From: Bacteroidales bacterium
GTDB lineage: Bacteria; Bacteroidota; Bacteroidia; Bacteroidales; UBA932
NCBI GenBank assembly: GCA_017619675.1
Contig: JAFZRX010000004.1
Span: 62,001 to 126,000 of the forward strand
DNA: 64,000 bases
Reading direction: 5' to 3'
The notes under the pieces are model-generated. The model had not been told where the DNA came from. It made no database searches and saw nothing but the letters and a program-made list of their open reading frames with translations. Below, piece by piece: positions 58,815 through 64,000 of this stretch (position 1 is its first letter; each line of letters begins with the position of its first letter). The position numbers and the translations under genes are program-made.

Positions 58815-60659
58815 TTACGGTCTGCCCGGGAATCCGCCCGGACCGCCGCCCATGCCCGTGGAGGACCCGGCGGAGGTAATCTGTCCGGAACAGGTGAATG
58901 AATAGAGTTCCGTTGTATCGCTGTACAGTTTGTATGTAGTTCCCTGGTTGATGCCGGGGGCGCTGAATATCAGGCTGGAGCCGCTGAGCGCGTTGGGGAG
59001 CACCAGCGTGCCGATGGTGCTGCCCGAAGCGTCCTTCACGGCGAGCGTCTTCCCCGATTCGGAGGTGACTCCTCCAATCACGAAGGTTTTCTGCTTGCTG
59101 TTTGCCGATGGCTTGTACGCGGTTCCGCCCAGACCCCAGACGGTGCCGCCGTCAATGGCGAAGGTGCTCTGTGTGCCGGGGTTGTCGTTGTCATAGGATG
59201 CCTCCCACGAACAGCTGATGGCGGTGGCTTCGCCTCCGGTTATGTAGATGTTGGCGTTGGAGTCTATGGCGTCGTTGTTCACGGCATAGGCGTACAGTTT
59301 GCCTCCGCTCATGGTGAAGTCCCCGGCGCTGTTCACCGCATCGTCATAAGAGTAGACGTATGTGTCTCCGCCGCTTATGAGGATCTTGGCCTTGCTCTCC
59401 AGGCCCTCGGAGCCGTCGGTCTTGCCTGTGGAGCAGGCCTTGACCTCGCCGCCCTCAATGATGAGGTCGCCTTCGGCCTTGATGGCCTTGGGGTCGGAAT
59501 CCTCCTTGCCGTGGACGAACTGGCCTCCGGATACGGCGGCGGTCACCTTGCCTCCCTTGATGGTGATGGAGCCGTCGGAATTGAGGCCCTTGCCTCCCTT
59601 GCCGTTGCTCTTGGCAATGATTTCGCCGTCGTGGATGATTATGTTGCCGTCGGCCTTGATGCAGGCGGAGGAGGAAGTGTCCTCTTCTTCCTCATCCCAC
59701 TCAGCGTCGCCGGTGGTGTCAAGGATGAGCTTTCCGCCGGTCATGCGGAAATTGGCGTCGGTGCTGAGGCATTTGCCCGCTATTGCGGAGTTGTGCGCCC
59801 AGATGAGGCCGCCGGTGATGTACATGCCGTAGGCGAGTTCGTATTCGTCAAGGTCCTTGTCGCCCTTGACCTTGATTCCGTTGGATGCGGCGTCAAGTAC
59901 TACTATTGTAGGACCCGGGCGCATGTAGAAGTAACCGTCAGTAGCAATAGCGTGCTTGCGGTTGCCGGTGATAGTCAGTCTGCCGGAGCCGCTCCAGATC
60001 TGGTTGCCCTCCGAGAAGAGGCAGCCCTTGCTGTCTTCGCCTTCTACGTCGTCAGTGTAGGTGGCGGCGTCTGAAAGGGTGTTCTCCCCTTCTACGATGA
60101 CGTAGACGCGTTTCTTTACCTGGCTGTTGATGGCGGGGCCTTTCTTGGATGCCAGGCTCAGGTCATTGAGGCTCAGGACGAACTTGCTAGCGTCCTCCGG
60201 GTCCTTGGGATAGATCCGCACGGATCCGTCATCGCTGCTTCCGCTGAGGTTTATCCTGGATTTCTTGCCCAGGGTGACCGTCACGTGCGCCCCGTCGGCC
60301 ACTACGGTATTGTCAGTGGTGTTTGGGTTTACAATTTCAACGGCGTTTCCGTTGAATACTATTGAGATGGTGTTCTTGGCCTTGACGTCAATGAGTTCCC
60401 AGTAAAGGTCTTCGTTCTCTCCTACGACGTCTTTGTCCTTGTCGTCGGCCTTCTGGCCGGCGTATCCTTCTATGGATGTGTCAATGGGGCAGTCTGCGGG
60501 TGTGACGCTGACAGTTCCGCCACCAGGTCCGCCCTGTCCGCCCATGCCTCCGAATATGGATGGGTCCAGCCCCCCGAAGGGGTCCCAGTCTTCATTTGGA
60601 TTACAAGATGCAGCAAGAACGGCGGCAACAACCAACATAGATAATCTTATAGTCTTCAT
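58815..60659 (-). CDS. Exported beta-helix carbohydrate-binding lipoprotein (DUF4353/Cthe_2159-like)
   Basis: 614 residues with lipobox signal MKTIRLSMLVVAAVLAASC, so outer-membrane or periplasm anchored. The N-terminal tail is Gly-rich (FGGMGGQGGPGG). The body (about 100-540) is made of short repeated strands such as DGNIIIHDGEIIAKSNGKGG, ILISGGDTYVYSYDDAVNS and NIYITGGEATAI, typical of right-handed beta-helix, acidic-sugar or cellulose-binding proteins of the Cthe_2159/DUF4353 kind. The C-terminus is again Gly/Pro-rich (GMGGGPGGFPGRP). No enzyme motif is seen. It lies opposite the lipoprotein at 60758, separated by 98 bp. Confidence 0.85.
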   Translation of the reverse strand: MKTIRLSMLVVAAVLAASCNPNEDWDPFGGLDPSIFGGMGGQGGPGGGTVSVTPADCPIDTSIEGYAGQKADDKDKDVVGENEDLYWELIDVKAKNTISIVFNGNAVEIVNPNTTDNTVVADGAHVTVTLGKKSRINLSGSSDDGSVRIYPKDPEDASKFVLSLNDLSLASKKGPAINSQVKKRVYVIVEGENTLSDAATYTDDVEGEDSKGCLFSEGNQIWSGSGRLTITGNRKHAIATDGYFYMRPGPTIVVLDAASNGIKVKGDKDLDEYELAYGMYITGGLIWAHNSAIAGKCLSTDANFRMTGGKLILDTTGDAEWDEEEEDTSSSACIKADGNIIIHDGEIIAKSNGKGGKGLNSDGSITIKGGKVTAAVSGGQFVHGKEDSDPKAIKAEGDLIIEGGEVKACSTGKTDGSEGLESKAKILISGGDTYVYSYDDAVNSAGDFTMSGGKLYAYAVNNDAIDSNANIYITGGEATAISCSWEASYDNDNPGTQSTFAIDGGTVWGLGGTAYKPSANSKQKTFVIGGVTSESGKTLAVKDASGSTIGTLVLPNALSGSSLIFSAPGINQGTTYKLYSDTTELYSFTCSGQITSAGSSTGMGGGPGGFPGRP

Positions 60660-60729
60660 AAGGGGTTCAGTTTTAGTACGGTACGCTAAAAATCAAAAGT
60701 TATGCCAATTTACTGGCACAAAGAATGCA

Positions 60730-60737
60730 TATATTTG
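60730..60737 (+). promoter_or_regulatory. -7 element for the 60758 lipoprotein gene
   Basis: TATATTTG matches TAnnTTTG and ends 20 bp before the ATG. An 8-bp inverted repeat (60691-60698 with 60744-60751) surrounds it. Confidence 0.55.
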
Positions 60738-60757
60738 TATAATTTTTGATTGCGACT

Positions 60758-61756
60758 ATGAAAGTGCTACGATATATCAGCGCCCTGGCGGGCATGGTTT
60801 TGATGGTTTCATGCGGCACTGCCGCCAAGGTGGAGGAAGTGGCGGAGGCCGTTCCCCTGCCGGGAGCGGAAGAGGCGGAGGCGCTGGTAGCGGCGCTGGC
60901 CGCCGCCCCTGCGCCCGGCCTCACCCTCCCGCTGGAGACCGCCTCCGGCCCCAAGGTCTTCCACTTCTATCCCGATGCCAATTCCAACAACATGAACGTA
61001 GTCACCCTGGCCCCGCGCGACGGGCAGTGGGAACTTGAGAACCGCGTGGGATACCCCTGCTTCGAGGCGGACGGCACGGAGTTCAAGGAGTTCAAGGGTG
61101 GAATCAGGATGGAGCGCATCGGCGAAAGCGATATCCTGGTGATGGAGGCCCTCAGGGAAGATGGAGAGGGCAAGGCGCAACGCAGCGTGATAACCTTCAA
61201 TCCTGCCTCTGAGAACCTCCAGGCAGTATCTTTCTGCGGGAAATACCTCGCTGACGGCAAGATCGAGGGTACTTCTTATATAGACGCAGTGGCCAGCGCA
61301 ATCAATCCTGAGATTGAGTTCGCGCGCCAGCTGCTGATGGCCGACGGATCCCTGGTGGAACTCAGCAAGGCCGATGAGATGACTGACCAGGCCATCCAGT
61401 GGTGGCTCAAGAACAACCCCAGGGCCAGGACAAACGCGTCCAGCGTCACCTACGGCGCCGTAGACGCTGAATCCTCCCTGGTAGAAGCATACAAGAAGGC
61501 CAAGAAGGAGACTTCCTCCGGCTACAACGCCGCCCTGTTCAACATCCGCGGCTATACCGTGATAGTTGTCCTGCGCAAGTCCAGCGGTTCATACGTACTG
61601 GCATGGGCGGAGCCCGTCTGCGCCAACAAGAACACGGATCCGCTCCTCAACAACATCTACTTCCGCAACGACTCCAACCTCACCCTCTTCTACTATAAGG
61701 GCCGCACCACCTACAATTACCAGCTAAACCTGGCCACCGGCCGCCTGATGCGTTAA
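60758..61756 (+). CDS. Lipoprotein of unknown function
   Basis: 332 residues from ATG 60758; an earlier ATG at 60746 gives a poorer signal. The SPII signal is MKVLRYISALAGMVLMVSC. An Ala/Glu/Pro-rich stretch (about 20-55, KVEEVAEAVPLPGAEEAEAL) is followed by a mainly beta-strand domain, with no family that I recognise. Features are YPCFEADGTEFKEFKGG, QWWLKNNPRARTNASS and YYKGRTTYNYQLN. It has no catalytic signature. The gene is followed by REP-like hairpins and the RAYT gene. Confidence 0.65.
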   Translation: MKVLRYISALAGMVLMVSCGTAAKVEEVAEAVPLPGAEEAEALVAALAAAPAPGLTLPLETASGPKVFHFYPDANSNNMNVVTLAPRDGQWELENRVGYPCFEADGTEFKEFKGGIRMERIGESDILVMEALREDGEGKAQRSVITFNPASENLQAVSFCGKYLADGKIEGTSYIDAVASAINPEIEFARQLLMADGSLVELSKADEMTDQAIQWWLKNNPRARTNASSVTYGAVDAESSLVEAYKKAKKETSSGYNAALFNIRGYTVIVVLRKSSGSYVLAWAEPVCANKNTDPLLNNIYFRNDSNLTLFYYKGRTTYNYQLNLATGRLMR

Positions 61757-61779
61757 TGCTCCTGTTTGGAGGGCTTGAG

Positions 61780-61868
61780 TGCGCCTTCCGTCCTGGAATG
61801 GAGGACGCATGGAGCATAAAAGGGGGCAAACTGCGCCTTCCGTCCTGTATTCTTGGACGCAAGGCGCA
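61780..61868. repeat. Two REP-like hairpins sharing a 16-nt arm
   Basis: The 16-nt sequence TGCGCCTTCCGTCCTG occurs at 61780-61795 and 61832-61847. Each copy pairs with a right arm. Hairpin B is nearly perfect: 61832-61845 with 61855-61868, 13 of 14 pairs, 9-nt loop. Hairpin A is weaker: 61780-61793 with 61803-61816, 11 of 14. Both have a C-C mismatch at the same stem position. They lie beside a REP-associated transposase, as expected for REP/BIME elements. Confidence 0.7.
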
Positions 61869-61877
61869 TTCAAGGAG

Positions 61878-62741
61878 TCAAAGGCTGTCGAGGAGTTTGG
61901 CTACGGTCTCGTAAGGGAGTCTTGTGACACGTGACATTTGGTTGATATTGGAGGAGAACCGATATCGCATCTGCCGCAGAATTTCGGTCTGTTGCTCGGG
62001 ATTCAGTTCTTCTATTGATTTCTTTTTGAAGAGTACCCGGCATAAATCTTCCACCATAGGCAGGATATCCTGATCCTTGAACGAGGGGATAAGGGAATCT
62101 GAAGAGTTAATCACAGTTTTTGCCTTGGATGACTGGTTCAGGAAAACCAACATACGTTTTGGGGTACGATAAAGGGATTCAACGAACTTAGTCCGGACAT
62201 AAGATTCCGGTAAAATGTATCCTTCTTCCCCTATGAGCAAACCGCCGGGTGGTGACATTTTGCTGTGCAAAAGGCGGAAACGAGCCCTTTCTGACAGGCT
62301 TTCAAGTGGGATCCCCTTATGTGAGTTCACATTAAAGAAACAGTCTCCGGTACCCCAAGGATATCCGTTAGGATGAATGCAGATGTTAGCGGCAACGCTG
62401 TTCATCTGGACATATGCGATCGCACGTTCCAGAGATTCCTCATAAAAGTCCAATTCCTGGATATCGACATGATTGTTCTTAAGGGTTTCCCTGATGTGAT
62501 ACTTACGGCTCAGATAGTAAGAACAATGCCTTTTAAATTCGTTTATAAAAGCAAGTGCCTGTTCATACGTGCATTGAAGGACAAAGTGGACGTGATTGGA
62601 CATCAAAATGAAAGCAAGGACAATCACTCCATGCGCATATGCGATGAGCGGTATGGCATTCATGGCGGCTTTGAAATCATCCTGGTTCCTAAACCAGATA
62701 CTCGCCTCAAGATGATCCGTTGTTACAAGATAGAAAGTCAT
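61878..62741 (-). CDS. REP-associated tyrosine transposase (RAYT, Y1 HUH family)
   Basis: 287 residues. The HUH histidines are in FILMSNHVHFVLQ, and the Y1-like part is HCSYYLSRKYHI (candidate catalytic tyrosines), followed by AIAYVQMNSVAANI and WGTGDCFF. RAYTs are domesticated IS200/IS605-like relatives that nick single-stranded REP hairpins and are normally single-copy and non-mobile. The stop lies 10 bp from the right arm of a REP-like hairpin, which supports this call. A palindrome (62768-62775/62780-62787) upstream may be an operator. Confidence 0.85.
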   Translation of the reverse strand: MTFYLVTTDHLEASIWFRNQDDFKAAMNAIPLIAYAHGVIVLAFILMSNHVHFVLQCTYEQALAFINEFKRHCSYYLSRKYHIRETLKNNHVDIQELDFYEESLERAIAYVQMNSVAANICIHPNGYPWGTGDCFFNVNSHKGIPLESLSERARFRLLHSKMSPPGGLLIGEEGYILPESYVRTKFVESLYRTPKRMLVFLNQSSKAKTVINSSDSLIPSFKDQDILPMVEDLCRVLFKKKSIEELNPEQQTEILRQMRYRFSSNINQMSRVTRLPYETVAKLLDSL

Positions 62742-62767
62742 AGTTTATAGAATAGGTTTTGTCACAA

Positions 62768-62787
62768 ATATGGATATTAATCCATAT
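62768..62787. repeat. 8-bp palindrome upstream of the RAYT gene
   Basis: ATATGGAT (62768-62775) and ATCCATAT (62780-62787) with a 4-bp centre, 26 bp before the transposase ATG. It is either an operator for RAYT or for the divergent serine hydrolase. Confidence 0.5.
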
Positions 62788-62891
62788 GCGGAAAAGGCCT
62801 AAAGGCAGAAGTGTCTTTATTTTTAGGTGAAAAAGATTAACAATTAATTCATATCTTTACGGAGAGAAGAGATTTTAATTTCCATAAAGAT

Positions 62892-63962
62892 ATGAGAACT
62901 ACTAGATTACTTTCAGCGTTGGCGCTGACATCTCTCCTTTTGTGTGCCTGCAACGGCAAGAAACAGCAGAATATAATAGACCTGCCAAGGGCTGACACTC
63001 CGCCTACCATTCAGTCGGCGGTTGACGCTATCCTGGCCGGCGACGAGGCAGACCCCAGCGTCACCTTCGAGAGCCTCATGGTGCTCAAGCACGGCAACGT
63101 GATCTATGAGGGCTGGTACGGCGAGGCTGCACCGGATATCCCTCACGCTATGTATTCCGTGAGCAAGTCCTTCACCGCAACCGCAATAGGAATGCTGGTT
63201 GACCAGGGCAAGATTTCCGTGAACGACAAACTGGTCGACTTCTTCCCTGAGGACTGCCCTGAGGAGATGTCAGACAATCTCAAGGCCATAACCGTTCACA
63301 ACCTCCTTACAATGAACTGCGGCCACGAGACCGAGGTCAACCGCCGCGGCCAGGACAACTGGGTTAAGGCCTTCCTCGCCCACCCTGTCACCAAGACTCC
63401 CGGCACATGGTACTGCTACAACTCAATGGGGACATACATGCTTTCCGCCATCGCCCAGAAGGTCAGCGGCGAGAAGGTGCTTGACTTCCTGAAGACCCGC
63501 CTCTTCGACCCCCTGCACATTGAGACTCCCCAGTGGGAGGAGAGCCCCCAGGGCATCAACGCCGGCGGATGGGGCCTTTCCCTCAAGACAGAGGACATGG
63601 CCAAGTTCGGACAACTGTTCCTCCAGAAAGGAAAGTGGAACGGCGAGCAGCTGATAAGCGAGAAATGGGTGGCCGAAGCCTCCAAGTACCAGGTTCCTTC
63701 CGTTCCCTCAGGAACCCGCCCGGACAACGCTGCGGAGAGAGGCCTGACCCCTGAGAACAGCACCTTCATGCTGGGCTACGGCTACCAGATGTGGATGTGC
63801 CCGGAGGGCGCTTACCGCGCCGACGGAGCCCGCGGACAATATATCATCGTCTACCCTGACGCAGACGCTGTAATTGCGATCACCGCAAACTCCAACAACC
63901 TGCAGGCTGAGCAGGACCTGGTATACAAATACCTCTTCCCCGCCCTGAAGAATCTCAAGTAA
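62892..63962 (+). CDS. Serine hydrolase lipoprotein (class C beta-lactamase-like)
   Basis: 356 residues with lipobox MRTTRLLSALALTSLLLCAC. The SxxK motif is S89-V-S-K92 in MYSVSKSFTA, the second motif reads YNS in WYCYNSMGTYML (not the classical YxN), and the third region is GARGQYIIVYPD. This pattern is seen in esterase/6-aminohexanoate-dimer-hydrolase-like members of the family, so it is more likely an esterase or peptidase than a true beta-lactamase. It is exported to the periplasm. A TATCTTTA (62852-62859) upstream resembles a -7 box. Confidence 0.88.
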   Translation: MRTTRLLSALALTSLLLCACNGKKQQNIIDLPRADTPPTIQSAVDAILAGDEADPSVTFESLMVLKHGNVIYEGWYGEAAPDIPHAMYSVSKSFTATAIGMLVDQGKISVNDKLVDFFPEDCPEEMSDNLKAITVHNLLTMNCGHETEVNRRGQDNWVKAFLAHPVTKTPGTWYCYNSMGTYMLSAIAQKVSGEKVLDFLKTRLFDPLHIETPQWEESPQGINAGGWGLSLKTEDMAKFGQLFLQKGKWNGEQLISEKWVAEASKYQVPSVPSGTRPDNAAERGLTPENSTFMLGYGYQMWMCPEGAYRADGARGQYIIVYPDADAVIAITANSNNLQAEQDLVYKYLFPALKNLK

Positions 63963-63983
63963 TAACCACATAAACTATTGAAA

Positions 63984-64000
63984 ATGAAAAGATTATTGAC
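63984..64000 (+). CDS. Start of a further gene, cut by the window end
   Basis: ATG at 63984 begins MKRLL, followed by the window end. The Lys/Arg-Leu start resembles a signal peptide, and it lies 21 bp after the serine hydrolase stop, so it is probably the next gene of that operon. Nothing more can be read. Confidence 0.4.

Noticed and set aside
62892..63962. Classical AmpC beta-lactamase
   Set aside because: The second motif is YNS rather than YxN and the protein is a lipoprotein; an esterase/peptidase-type serine hydrolase fits better.

Overview
This window looks like a chromosomal segment of a Bacteroidales-type bacterium (phylum Bacteroidota), probably a gut commensal of relatively high GC. 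Three things point there. Many genes are preceded by the Bacteroidota -7 promoter element TAnnTTTG, and Shine-Dalgarno sequences are scarce. The parA-parB-DUF5683-lytic transglycosylase block has an order typical of Bacteroidales. Secreted glycosidases and SPII lipoproteins are abundant, and a V-type ATPase K subunit is present. No prophage, CRISPR array or rRNA operon is visible, so most of the window is core genome with a few accessory pockets.

Layout. 1-208: tail of V-ATPase subunit K and its terminator. 0.3-4.2 kb: chromosome partition genes parA/parB, DUF5683 and an MltD-like transglycosylase. 4.2-8.7 kb (minus): PAP2 phosphatase, Obg GTPase, acyl-CoA/AMP ligase and aminotransferase in one tight unit. 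8.8-12.8 kb: an AbiF/Abi_2 HEPN protein with a structured leader RNA, then pgi-umuD-umuC. 12.8-22 kb: an M28 homologue that has lost metal ligands, a TPR protein, an MBL hydrolase, an MsbA-like ABC exporter, VanZ and a large cell-wall amidase with a golvesin-like domain. 22-26.5 kb (minus): acyltransferase, two tRNA-Lys genes, an Omp85-like protein, PlsC and a BASS transporter. 26.5-31.4 kb: pfkA, manC, an EF-hand protein and rfbB/rfbA. 31.4-44.7 kb: gph, esterase, GH27 alpha-galactosidase, TIGR02757, an orphan zeta-like kinase, tldD/tldE, slyD, ykvA, a GT2, trkA, grpE-dnaJ, rplS and tRNA-Arg. 45-61 kb: carbohydrate-related genes without SusC/SusD: a Tat-exported MBL protein, a sugar-isomerase/DUF1080 fusion, M28 peptidase, flavodoxin/Fe-S protein, GH9-like, GH2, GH31 and a DUF4353-like beta-helix lipoprotein. 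61.7-64 kb: a REP-associated tyrosine transposase beside two REP-like hairpins, then a serine hydrolase lipoprotein.

The most interesting points are: (1) the AbiF-like gene with a compact hairpin leader, a candidate HEPN toxin plus RNA system; (2) the exported fusion of an AP-endonuclease-2/sugar-isomerase TIM barrel to a DUF1080 domain, which could join two steps of 3-keto-glycoside breakdown in one chain; (3) the RAYT gene with two REP-like hairpins that share a 16-nt arm and a conserved C-C mismatch; (4) several promoters whose -7 box ends only 4-6 nt before the ATG, predicting leaderless mRNAs; and (5) a 24-bp perfect palindrome that includes the 3' end of tRNA-Arg. All function calls come from reading motifs by eye. 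No database search was run.
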